Assembly: GCA_021325095.1 (NCBI GenBank)
Contig: JAJPHV010000018.1
Coordinates: forward strand, 1-64,000
Source of the DNA: Chloroflexota bacterium
Lineage (GTDB): Bacteria; Chloroflexota; Anaerolineae; Aggregatilineales; UBA2796
Direction: 5' to 3'
Length of the DNA: 64,000 nt
This document shows positions 9,161-17,188 of the stretch, piece after piece. Under the pieces are notes generated by a model. The model did no database searches. It saw nothing but the letters and a program-made list of their open reading frames with translations, and was not told the origin of the DNA. The translations under genes were made by a program, and so were the position numbers. The stretch's first letter is position 1, and each line of letters starts with the position of its first letter.

Positions 9161-10300
9161 ATGGCCGAACGCTACGCAAAGATCACGGGTTGGGGTAAAT
9201 ACGTTCCGGAGCGTGTCCTGACGAATGCTGACCTCGAAAAGATGGTCGATACGTCAGATGAATGGATCACGTCCCGCACGGGTATCAAAGAGCGGCACAT
9301 CCGCGCCGAGGGCGAGAATTCCTCGGATATGTCCGTCAAATCGGCAAAGGCTGCACTACAGGTGGCCGGGCTGACACCAGGTGACATTCAACTGATCATC
9401 GTCGCCTGTTCGTCACCGGACTATTACGTGCCGTCGGTGGCGAGCCAGGTGCAGCATAAACTGGGAGCGGAGTGCGGCGCGTTCACTCTGAGCGCCGGGT
9501 GCTCCGGCTGGGTGTATGCGCTGGTGACGGCCAGCCAGTTCATCCAGTCCGGCGCGATGGACAACATCCTGGTGATCGGTACAGAGGTTATTTCCTACGC
9601 TGTCGATTATACGGATCGCTCCACCTGTGTGCTGTTTGGCGATGCGTCGGCGGCAGTCGTCTTGCAACCCAGCCTGGAACCGGCGGGCGTGCTGACCTAT
9701 GAACTCGGCTCGGACGGCTCCGGGGCAGAGTTCCTGATCGTGCCGGGAGCGGGCTGCGCCATCCCCAATTCGCAGCGGGTGCTGGACGAGGGCTTGAGCT
9801 ATCTCAAGATGAACGGCCCCGAAGTCTTCAAATTTGCCACGCGCACCGTCGCTTCATCCATGAAGCGCGTGATCGACAGGGCCGGACTGCTGCCCGAAGA
9901 CATTCAACTGTTTATTCCGCACCAGGCCAACGCCCGGATCATCGAGACGGCGGCCAGGATGATGCGCCAGCCCATCGACAAGTTCTACATGAACCTGCAC
10001 AAATATGGGAACACCTCGGCGGCCTCTGTACCCCTGGCGCTGGTCGAGGCGTTTGAAGAAGGGCGCTGCAAACCCGGCGACAAAATTGCCGTCTGTGCCT
10101 TTGGGGCGGGCCTCACCTGGGCCAGCGCCGTGATCCAGCTTGGCGTGGGCGAAACCAGTGCGGCCCACACGTTCCTCTCCATGGGGCGGGCGCGCTACTA
10201 CGCCAGACGTACCGTCAACGCCGTGCAGGACGCGGCGCAGAATGTCATGCTGCAAGTAGCGATCAAGCGCTACGAGATCAGCAAGTGGTGGGAGAACTAG
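9161..10300 (+). CDS. 3-oxoacyl-ACP synthase III (FabH-like)
   Basis: KASIII enzymes condense an acyl-CoA with malonyl-ACP to start fatty acid chains. The 379-residue protein carries the full catalytic triad: Cys114 in TLSAGCSGWVYA, His254 in FIPHQANARI and Asn284 in KYGNTSAASV. The N-terminal block ITGWGKYVPERVLTNADLEKM and TSDEWITSRTGIKERHI are standard for FabH. A tail of about 50 residues after QLGVG (ETSAAHTFLSMGRARYYARR ... KRYEISKWWEN) exceeds the usual length of 310-330 residues and may be a specific docking or oligomer element. No fab operon surrounds it; it converges on an acyl-ACP reductase-like gene, hinting at a dedicated acyl product. A housekeeping role is also possible. Confidence 0.88.
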   Translation: MAERYAKITGWGKYVPERVLTNADLEKMVDTSDEWITSRTGIKERHIRAEGENSSDMSVKSAKAALQVAGLTPGDIQLIIVACSSPDYYVPSVASQVQHKLGAECGAFTLSAGCSGWVYALVTASQFIQSGAMDNILVIGTEVISYAVDYTDRSTCVLFGDASAAVVLQPSLEPAGVLTYELGSDGSGAEFLIVPGAGCAIPNSQRVLDEGLSYLKMNGPEVFKFATRTVASSMKRVIDRAGLLPEDIQLFIPHQANARIIETAARMMRQPIDKFYMNLHKYGNTSAASVPLALVEAFEEGRCKPGDKIAVCAFGAGLTWASAVIQLGVGETSAAHTFLSMGRARYYARRTVNAVQDAAQNVMLQVAIKRYEISKWWEN

Positions 10301-10379
10301 GCCCTGCGAAGGTCAGAACAACCCCACACGGCCAGTTTGTCGGCCAGAGCCGCCCGCGCCTGATTGACCTTGCTGCCTG

Positions 10380-11555
10380 TCACACCGCCTGCGGCGACCA
10401 ATGCTTGCGGTTAGCCTGTGCCCGGTCCCGGACACGCGCGATCTGCTCGTCCGTCACGGCGCGCTCAAAGCTGCGGAAGCCGCTCAACTTGAAGCCGTGT
10501 TTGGCGCAGATCGCGCCGATCTCTTGCGCCTGCTCGACGCTCAATTCCTTGCCGACGCTGTAATCCTCGTAGCGACCTTCGAGCGCCAGCGCCATCGTCT
10601 CGGCCATGCAGGCGTAGGACTTCTTCGGCGGGAAGCCGAAATCGAAGTGGAAGTCCACCGGGCCGGGCACTTCGACCATACCCCCCTCGATCACCAGCAC
10701 GTCGTCGCGCCTGTCGGCCACCAGCTTCGACACGTCGCGGGGCCGGGCCACATCGCACACCACCGCACCCGGCTTCAGATGCTCCGGGAAGATGACTTCA
10801 TCGATGGCGCTGGTCACAGTCAGGACCAGATCGGCCTCGTAGATCAGATCGACGTTGGTTCCGGTGCGAAGGGTGGCGCGGCGGCCTTCGCACTTCTCGC
10901 GCACAACGTTGAGCGCTTCGCCCCGCCGCCCGACCAGGATCAGGTTCGCCACGTCTCCGGCCAGCATCTGCGCACACACGCTGCCGATGCTGCCCGTCGC
11001 GCCGACGACTGCCGCTGTCGCCGAAGCCAGCGGTATATCCATCACTTTGGCGGCGTGGCGTACCGCTTCGACGGCGATCATGATCGTATAGCTGTCGCCC
11101 GTCGTGACTGGCATTTCGAGCCGCTGCGCGATGGTCAGCCCGGCATCGCCCACGACGGACGTGAACGCGCCCAATCCCAGAATTTTCGCGCCGAGTTTTT
11201 CCGCCTTGCGCCCGCAGGCCACGATCTTGTCGTAGACCATGTTGACGGGAAGCTGCATCATGCGCTGCGGGGTGAACGGGCAGGCAATGAACCAGCCGCG
11301 CACCTCGCGGCCTGTTGCGGCAGAGCGCACGCCGTTGATCTCGGAGATGTAGACGGGCGGGAAATAGGCCGAGAAAAAGTTGACCTGCTGCTCAGTCAGC
11401 AGCCTGCCGAGCCAGGGCCATTTGCGGCTCACGTCGCGCTTGGGGTTGATGGGATGGATGATGAACGCGAACGTGTCGGTGACGGTAGCCGGATGGGCGT
11501 AGCTATCGCCCAGAGGCACTGACGCATTATTCTGTTGGTTCACTTGGCCTCTCAT
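10380..11555 (-). CDS. Long-chain acyl-ACP reductase-like protein (AAR family)
   Basis: Cyanobacterial AAR reduces fatty acyl-ACP to fatty aldehyde with NADPH. This 391-residue protein shows the same layout. LGLGAFTSVVGD resembles the ALGGFSSIV block, VTTGDSYT resembles TTGNTHT, and AAVVGATGSIGSV near residues 183-194 is the Rossmann dinucleotide site. VVCDVARP and EGGMVEVPG follow. The key Cys is kept at about residue 316 in SYACMAETMALALEGRYED, the equivalent of FACFAEAILLEFEG. About 45 extra residues precede the AAR core. ATG at 11555 is used; a GTG one codon earlier is possible. It overlaps the stop of the upstream beta-helix gene, so the two are co-transcribed. No aldehyde deformylating oxygenase gene is present, so the fate of the aldehyde is open. 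Confidence 0.78.
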   Translation of the reverse strand: MRGQVNQQNNASVPLGDSYAHPATVTDTFAFIIHPINPKRDVSRKWPWLGRLLTEQQVNFFSAYFPPVYISEINGVRSAATGREVRGWFIACPFTPQRMMQLPVNMVYDKIVACGRKAEKLGAKILGLGAFTSVVGDAGLTIAQRLEMPVTTGDSYTIMIAVEAVRHAAKVMDIPLASATAAVVGATGSIGSVCAQMLAGDVANLILVGRRGEALNVVREKCEGRRATLRTGTNVDLIYEADLVLTVTSAIDEVIFPEHLKPGAVVCDVARPRDVSKLVADRRDDVLVIEGGMVEVPGPVDFHFDFGFPPKKSYACMAETMALALEGRYEDYSVGKELSVEQAQEIGAICAKHGFKLSGFRSFERAVTDEQIARVRDRAQANRKHWSPQAV

Positions 11556-12901
11556 CACCAGGATTCCACTAAATCCGCTTCTTCGTGGTGGCGTGGATAC
11601 TTGCGCTTGTGCAACCGGGCGATCTCCGCACGTAGTTCGTGATGGTCGCTTTCCTCGTAGCTGATGTTTTTCTTGATCACGCGGCGGCTGGGCGAGGCGA
11701 ACAGGACCACGTCCGACTCGATCATGCGCGCCGGGTAAATGACCAGGCCCGACCCCAGGCGGCAGTTGTGACCGACACAGCCGCCCAGCACGACCTGCCC
11801 GACTTTTTCAAGCGCCCCGTCCATCGCCTCAACTTTGAGCGGCGTGGGCAGCAGGTTGAAGTCAGTGAAAGTTGTGCCCGCGCCGACGAAACTATCCCGT
11901 CCGATGACGCACATTTGCAGGCAGGTGTTTTGCGCCACAATGCTGTTTTCCATCATAACGCTCATGAACAGCGCCGAGCGGAATGGCAAAAAGCAGCCAT
12001 CGCTGACCACACTCAGCATCAACTGGCAGCCCTGCGCGATGTTGACGTTGTTGCCGATGTAGCAGTTGCCGATCACCGCGCCGGGGCCGATGGTGCAGTC
12101 GTTGCCGATCACCGTTGGCCCCTGAATGATGGCCGTCGGGTCGATACTGCTGTTCTCGCCGATCTGCACGAGTTCCGAACAGGACAGAAGCTGCGTCTGC
12201 TCGATCAAGGAGCGCCACAGCACCTTGAGCCGATAGAAGTTGCTGCTCTCGACTCTGGCTTCGTAGCGATGCCCGACGGAGAAAATGCCCAGGATGACGT
12301 TGGCGAAAAAGACGTGCACCCAATTCTCAATCGAGAGCATACTGCGTTTGGTCAGGAAGTGGGTCAGATCGCCGCGATTGCTCATGTAGTCGGGCACAGA
12401 ATAGTACCCGGCTTCCGTCCAACCGCTGTCCACGATCACCGGAACGATGGGCGTTTCGGGGTGGTAGCCTTTCGGGAAGTACCACAGGTCGATCTCGTAG
12501 TGATCAACCTGATCCCTGCCTCGACGGTCTTTGGCGGGGCGGCCCGTTTCGTCCAGCTTGTATTCGGTCTTGATGCCGCGTGTCAGGGGCAGCGCGTAGG
12601 TGACAAAGGCTTTGTCTTCCGGCGAAAAGGCAGCCCGGCAAGCCAGCCCGGTTTTGCGTGCCAGCCGAATAAACTCGGCGATGTATGGCTCATCGAAGTA
12701 CAGGTTATCGCGGTGGACGATCATTTCTTCGTTGGTATTGGGTACATCGCCCAGAGACGCCACCGGAATTTCGGTCTCGCAGTAGGCGGCCAGCGCATCT
12801 CGCTGTGCCAGCCAGAGGGGCTTGTTCAGCACACGCAATTCGCGTGCAGGTTCGTTGAAGGGCGCGATGTCCTGCTTGTCCTCGATAATAAACTTGCGCA
12901 T
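11555..12901 (-). CDS. Left-handed beta-helix (hexapeptide repeat) protein, acyl/nucleotidyl-transferase-like
   Basis: The 448-residue product has two parts. Residues 1-210 (KFIIEDKQDIAPFNEPARELRV ... TEAGYYSVPDYMSNRGDLTHFLTKRS) are not recognised. Residues 230-400 are a hexapeptide-repeat helix: IGENSSIDPTAIIQGPTVIG, DCTIGPGAVIGNCYIGNNVN, VIGRDSFVGAGTTFTDFN, and VLGGCVGHNCRLGSGLVIYPAR. Such folds carry acyltransferases of the LpxA, GlmU and Maa types. The start follows GAGGT at good spacing. It is translationally coupled to the AAR-like gene, so it may act on the acyl or aldehyde product or scaffold the reductase. The substrate cannot be told from sequence. Confidence 0.7.
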   Translation of the reverse strand: MRKFIIEDKQDIAPFNEPARELRVLNKPLWLAQRDALAAYCETEIPVASLGDVPNTNEEMIVHRDNLYFDEPYIAEFIRLARKTGLACRAAFSPEDKAFVTYALPLTRGIKTEYKLDETGRPAKDRRGRDQVDHYEIDLWYFPKGYHPETPIVPVIVDSGWTEAGYYSVPDYMSNRGDLTHFLTKRSMLSIENWVHVFFANVILGIFSVGHRYEARVESSNFYRLKVLWRSLIEQTQLLSCSELVQIGENSSIDPTAIIQGPTVIGNDCTIGPGAVIGNCYIGNNVNIAQGCQLMLSVVSDGCFLPFRSALFMSVMMENSIVAQNTCLQMCVIGRDSFVGAGTTFTDFNLLPTPLKVEAMDGALEKVGQVVLGGCVGHNCRLGSGLVIYPARMIESDVVLFASPSRRVIKKNISYEESDHHELRAEIARLHKRKYPRHHEEADLVESW

Positions 12902-13076
12902 CTACATACCTCAACACTGTTCAAACGCTGCTGACCTGTGCCATCATTGTATAGCAATTTGGCGTTTTGGACGTGGCCGCGATGTCGGTACTTCGCGTTC
13001 ATCCTGATTGAGGGCGTGATGACGGGCACAGGCTGCCTCTCGACTGTCTGGCCGCATTCATCTGGAGCGACTGCCT

Positions 13077-14519
13077 ATGAGCATACGGGCGACCACACCT
13101 TCGCGCTACAACGAGCTGTATCGCCCTCAATTCCATTTCAGCCCGGCGACCAACTGGATCAATGACCCGAACGGGTTGGTCTATTACAAGGGCGAGTATC
13201 ACCTGTTCTTCCAGTGCCACCCCCACACTACGCTCTGGGGGCCGATGCACTGGGGCCACGCAGTCAGCCCCGACCTGATCCATTGGATGCCGTTACCGAT
13301 TGCCCTGCATCCTGATCCCATCGGAGAAATCTGGTCGGGCAGTGCCGTCGTGGATGCAGATAACAGCAGCGGCCTTGTGCCTGGCGGCGGGCTGGTGGCG
13401 ATCTTTTCCTATCACGACCAGAGCCAGGGCATTGCCTACAGCACCGACAATGGCCGCCACTGGGCGATGTTCTCCGGCAATCCGGTCTTGCCAGCGGGGG
13501 GCAAGCACTTCCGCGACCCCAAAGTCTTCTGGCATCCTGAAACGGGACGCTGGATCATGATCCTGGCCGCCGAAGACAGGGCCAAAATCTATAGTTCGCC
13601 CAATCTGACATCCTGGACGTTCGCCAGTGAATTCGGTGTCGAAGAGGGTGTTCGGAACAGTCTTTGGGAATGCCCCGACCTGTTTCCGCTGGAACTCGAT
13701 GGCGAAACACAATGGGTCATGATTGCCAGCGTCATGGGCGGTGGCCTGCACGGTGGTCGAGGCATCACCTATTGTGTGGGCCATTTTGACGGCCAGCGGT
13801 TCACCACCGAAACACGGCAGAACCTCTGGCTGGACTACGGCCCGGACAACTATGCAGGGGTCACCTGGAACGAGACGCCCGATCATAGCCGTGTATATAT
13901 CGGCTGGATGAACAACTGGAATTACGCCAATCTGACGCCTACGACAGGCTGGCGCGGCGCAATGACTATCCCCCGTGTGCTTGGCCTGCGCCGCTTCGCC
14001 GACGGCATCCGGCTGATACAGACACCTGTGCCACAAGTTGAACAGCTTCGAGATGTTCATCACAGTTGGCGAAATCAGAGCATTGTGCCAGGCAGCGGCC
14101 TACTGGCGGGCCTGTCCGGGAAGACATTGGACATCGTAGCCGAATTCCAGTTGAGCCGCGCAAGTGTTTTCGGCTTCAAAGTACGGAAGCGTGCGGATGG
14201 TTCGCAATTTACGGCGCTTGGTTACGACGTGAAAGAGGGTGTCCTGTTTGTAGATCGCCGTCGCTCTGGCGAGGCGAACTTCCACCCACTGTTCTCCGGC
14301 ATCCACAAAGCAGCGCTCGCTCCCGAAAATGGGCGGATCACACTGCGTATCCTGGTAGACTGGTCATCGGTAGAGGTGTTTGGCAACCATGGCGCAGTTG
14401 CGATCACGGACTTGATCTTTCCGGATCAGGCGGCGAACCAGTTGGAAGTGTTCTCCTCGGGGGGAGACGTAAAGCTCCTGTCGCTCGACATCTATTCGAT
14501 GAAAAGCACATGGGCATGA
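13077..14519 (+). CDS. Glycoside hydrolase family 32 (levanase / sucrose-6-phosphate hydrolase type)
   Basis: GH32 enzymes cleave beta-fructosides such as sucrose, inulin or levan. The 480-residue protein has the nucleophile motif NDPNG at residues 29-33, the transition-state stabiliser RDP at 146-148 and the acid/base EC at 198-199 (LWECPDLFPL). FQCHPHTTLWGPMHWGHAVS and WSGSAVVD also match. A C-terminal beta-sandwich ends in VDWSSVEVFGNHGAVAITD. No signal peptide is visible, which suggests a cytoplasmic enzyme acting on imported sugar. It is monocistronic; a GGAG lies 8 bp before the ATG. No fructose transporter is adjacent. Confidence 0.92.
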   Translation: MSIRATTPSRYNELYRPQFHFSPATNWINDPNGLVYYKGEYHLFFQCHPHTTLWGPMHWGHAVSPDLIHWMPLPIALHPDPIGEIWSGSAVVDADNSSGLVPGGGLVAIFSYHDQSQGIAYSTDNGRHWAMFSGNPVLPAGGKHFRDPKVFWHPETGRWIMILAAEDRAKIYSSPNLTSWTFASEFGVEEGVRNSLWECPDLFPLELDGETQWVMIASVMGGGLHGGRGITYCVGHFDGQRFTTETRQNLWLDYGPDNYAGVTWNETPDHSRVYIGWMNNWNYANLTPTTGWRGAMTIPRVLGLRRFADGIRLIQTPVPQVEQLRDVHHSWRNQSIVPGSGLLAGLSGKTLDIVAEFQLSRASVFGFKVRKRADGSQFTALGYDVKEGVLFVDRRRSGEANFHPLFSGIHKAALAPENGRITLRILVDWSSVEVFGNHGAVAITDLIFPDQAANQLEVFSSGGDVKLLSLDIYSMKSTWA

Positions 14520-14770
14520 GGTCGAGAATCCCCTGGGCAGGCGCTTTCGTATCTGTTCTGTCGCCAGGCTGTATCATCGTAAGAAGTTCAGCGCGTCGGG
14601 AGCCATACTTGTTTATGCCCGGGCTCGATTTCGTGCTATAAATCACACCAGGGTGGCGGGCCTCGCAGGCTGAACCTGGCCCTCACGATGCTGTGAGGCG
14701 CGGTAAAATGGCGCGGCTGAGGTTTTGTAAGACGCCGCATCGCAGACACGTCTGATTGTCAGGATAGAGA

Positions 14771-15043
14771 GTGAGTGACGAAGTGAAACCTGATCGGCCC
14801 TCCAATTCCCCTGTCCGGGTTGTCCAGCTTGTCGAGCGTATCCTGGCATTGCACGAATCCGAGATGGATTGCGAAAGCTGTGGGCAGCAGATCGACTGCC
14901 TGGCGGAATTGGTGGCCGTAGGGCAAGACCCCAGGCTGTTGCTGCCCGCCGTGCAGGCCCATCTGGAATGTTGCCGGGACTGCCGTGAAGAATTTGAGGC
15001 CCTGTTGTGCATTCTCCGCGCGGAGCAATCGGGCCAGTTTTGA
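14771..15043 (+). CDS. Small zinc-finger protein, anti-sigma (ZAS/zf-HC2)-like
   Basis: The 90-residue product starts at GTG. Near residues 66-73 it carries HLECCRDC, which fits the H-x3-C-x2-C zinc-binding signature of anti-sigma factors of the RsrA type. A second Cys cluster (MDCESCGQQIDC) lies near residues 34-45. There is no membrane segment, as in soluble redox-sensing RsrA. No sigma factor gene is adjacent. It is followed 28 bp later by thioredoxin reductase, so a role in thiol-redox control is plausible but inferred from position only. Confidence 0.6.
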   Translation: MSDEVKPDRPSNSPVRVVQLVERILALHESEMDCESCGQQIDCLAELVAVGQDPRLLLPAVQAHLECCRDCREEFEALLCILRAEQSGQF

Positions 15044-15071
15044 AGCTAAATGAAAGGAACAAACACCTCCG

Positions 15072-16055
15072 ATGCAGGTCAATAAACACCATGAGAAGGT
15101 CGTGATTATCGGATCAGGGCCAGCCGGTCTGACTGCCGCGTTGTACACGGCCCGCGCCAATCTGTCGCCCGTCGTCATCGCCGGGCCGCAGTTCGGCGGG
15201 CAGGTTTCCCTGACCCACGAGATCGAAAACTATCCTGGTTTCCCTGGCGGCAGCGGGCCTGATCTGATCGAGATCATGAAGGATCAGGCGGAGAAGTTCG
15301 GGGCGCGCATCGATATGGACGTGGCTTTATCGGTTGATCTGTCGCACGGATCGCCGTTTACCGTCAAAACCGGCAACTCTGAATACCTGGCCGACACCCT
15401 GATCGTGACTTCGGGAGCGTCGCCCCGGCTGCTGAATGTGCCCGGTGAGGCCGAACTGACCGGGCGCGGCGTCAGCTACTGCGGGACGTGCGATGGCTTT
15501 TTCTTTCGGGGCAAGAAGGTCGTGGTCGTCGGCGGCGGCGACAGCGCTATCAAGGAATCGCTGTTCCTGACCAGGTTCGTTACGCATATCGACGTGATCC
15601 ACCGCCGCGACACGCTGCGCGCCGAGGCCGCCCTGCAGCAGCGTGCCCGCGAAAATGACAAGATCGACTTCATCTGGAACACGGTGGTCGAGGAGATCAA
15701 GGGCGACGATAAGGGCAAGGTGACTGCCGTGCGGCTGCGTAACTTACAGACCGGCAAAACCTGGGATCATCCCACCGACGGCGTGTTCATCTTTATCGGC
15801 CACGACCCGAACAACAGTCTGTTCACGGGCCAACTGGCGATGGACGAACATGGCTACGTCATCACCGACAAGATGATGCGTACCAGCGTAGATGGTGTCT
15901 TTGCCGCAGGGGAGATTCAAGACCCGCTGTGGAAGCAGGTTGCTACGTCCGTAGGGCAAGGCTGCGCGGCGGCGATGGCTGCCGAACAATGGTTGGCTGC
16001 TCGTGAAGGCGCCGCACCAGCCGTGCCGGAGATCAAAGCCGCCATCGAGTCGTAA
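15072..16055 (+). CDS. trxB: Thioredoxin reductase
   Basis: This flavoprotein passes electrons from NADPH to thioredoxin. The 327-residue length is normal. The FAD-binding [16 protein letters not shown] is at the N-terminus, and the redox-active CGTCDG (usually CATCDG) lies near residues 137-142. The NADPH site [17 protein letters not shown] and HRRDTLRAE follow, and [10 protein letters not shown] near the C-terminus binds FAD. In many homologues this last motif reads AGD; the Glu variant is mild. The gene follows the small zinc-finger gene and is closed by a strong terminator at 16080, so the two form a short operon. Confidence 0.93.
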   Translation: MQVNKHHEKVVIIGSGPAGLTAALYTARANLSPVVIAGPQFGGQVSLTHEIENYPGFPGGSGPDLIEIMKDQAEKFGARIDMDVALSVDLSHGSPFTVKTGNSEYLADTLIVTSGASPRLLNVPGEAELTGRGVSYCGTCDGFFFRGKKVVVVGGGDSAIKESLFLTRFVTHIDVIHRRDTLRAEAALQQRARENDKIDFIWNTVVEEIKGDDKGKVTAVRLRNLQTGKTWDHPTDGVFIFIGHDPNNSLFTGQLAMDEHGYVITDKMMRTSVDGVFAAGEIQDPLWKQVATSVGQGCAAAMAAEQWLAAREGAAPAVPEIKAAIES

Positions 16056-16087
16056 CCCTTTCAGAGAAGGACCCTTTCAGAGAAGGG
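16056..16087. repeat. 16-bp direct repeat after trxB
   Basis: CCCTTTCAGAGAAGGA (16056-16071) is followed at once by CCCTTTCAGAGAAGGG (16072-16087). The second copy overlaps the left arm of the terminator. Likely a slippage duplication. Confidence 0.75.
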
Positions 16088-16115
16088 ACGGGCACAAGCT
16101 GTCCCTTCTCGATTT
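16080..16115 (+). terminator. Intrinsic terminator of the trxB operon
   Basis: GAGAAGGGAC (16080-16089) pairs perfectly with GTCCCTTCTC (16101-16110) around an 11-base loop, followed by GATTT. The U-tract is short, but the position just after trxB supports termination. Confidence 0.65.
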
Positions 16116-16208
16116 GTGCGGCGCTGCCGAAGCCAGTTGGCGCTTCATCAACTCCGTCGTCCATGCGGATTCGCTCATTAGCGGCGAATTGTAGATGGCG
16201 CCGGGGTT

Positions 16209-17177
16209 TCACACCGCCAGCACCACCTTGCCGACGTTGCGATTGGACTCGACGTACCGATGCGCAGCGCTGGCCTGACTCAGGGGGAACACCTGGTCAA
16301 TCACCGGGCGCAATTCACCGCGACGGAAGCGTGGCATGGCAAACCGCGCAAAGGCCCTGACAAGGGCGATCTTCTTGGGCAGGGCATAGCGACGCAACGT
16401 CGTGCCGGTCACGCTCAGATTCTTGGTCATAATAGGGCCAATATCCATTGGGCCGGACGAGCCGCCCAGGAAGCCGATCAGCAGCAGCCTGCCGTGCGGA
16501 GCCGCTGCGATCATGTTGCCCTCCCAGTAGGGCGCACCGATGAAATCCAGGATCACATCGGCGCCGTGGCCGTCGGTGGCCTCCAATACGGCTGGCCCGA
16601 ACGCCTCCTTTTTATAGTTGATGGCAAACTCAGCGCCCAGTTCGCGGCAGCGCGCCAGTTTGTCGTCCGAACCGGCGGTCGTAAGCACCCGTGCGCCTGC
16701 TGCCTTTGCAAGCTGGATGGCCGCCGTGCCGATGCCGCTGGCCCCGGCATGGATCAAGACGGTTTCGCCCGCTTTCAGCTTGCCCATCGTGAACAGGTTG
16801 AGAAAAGCCGTCAGGAAAGCCTCCGAAATGGCGGCAGCCTGTTCAAACGTGAACCGGGCCGGGATGCGCATGGCAACTTTCGCCGGAACGGTGGCGAGTT
16901 CAGCATACCCACCCCCTGTGACCACTGCCATGACGCGATCCCCCACCTTCCAGCCCTCAGCGGCTTTCTGCACTTCGCCGGCGATTTCCAGGCCGAGGAT
17001 GGGCGACGCGCCGGGCGGCGGTGCATACCCACCGCGTCGCTGCAAAATGTCGGCCCGATTGACCGCGCTGGCGCGCACACGCACCAGCAGTTCATCAGGA
17101 CCGGGGACAGGCTCAGGCGCGTCGCCATAGCGCAAGACTTCTGGCCCGCCAGGTTGGTCTACCAGAATCGCTTTCAA
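16209..17177 (-). CDS. NAD(P)H:quinone oxidoreductase, zeta-crystallin-like MDR family
   Basis: The 322-residue protein belongs to the zinc-free medium-chain dehydrogenase/reductases that reduce quinones or enones with NADPH. Recognisable blocks are MKAILVDQPGGPEVLRYGD, VRASAVNRADILQRRGGY, GLEIAGEV, then the Rossmann stretch ETVLIHAGASGIGTAAIQLAKAAGA, and the C-terminal RYVESNRNVGKVVL. The zinc ligands of alcohol dehydrogenases are absent, as usual for this branch. It starts 11 bp after the stop of mtnK and is the last gene of the importer operon. Its link to methylthioribose use is not established and may be incidental. Confidence 0.88.
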   Translation of the reverse strand: MKAILVDQPGGPEVLRYGDAPEPVPGPDELLVRVRASAVNRADILQRRGGYAPPPGASPILGLEIAGEVQKAAEGWKVGDRVMAVVTGGGYAELATVPAKVAMRIPARFTFEQAAAISEAFLTAFLNLFTMGKLKAGETVLIHAGASGIGTAAIQLAKAAGARVLTTAGSDDKLARCRELGAEFAINYKKEAFGPAVLEATDGHGADVILDFIGAPYWEGNMIAAAPHGRLLLIGFLGGSSGPMDIGPIMTKNLSVTGTTLRRYALPKKIALVRAFARFAMPRFRRGELRPVIDQVFPLSQASAAHRYVESNRNVGKVVLAV

Positions 17178-17188
17178 GATGCATTCTC

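Noticed and set aside
10401-12934. Long plus-strand frames opposite the acyl-ACP reductase and beta-helix genes
   Set aside because: Composition is typical of antisense shadows (His, Arg, Gln, Asp rich) and no motif is present, while the minus-strand proteins have conserved motifs.
14520-14770. Possible riboswitch or tRNA between the GH32 and zinc-finger genes
   Set aside because: A few short GC stems are visible, but no conserved motif, T-loop or terminator supports an RNA gene.
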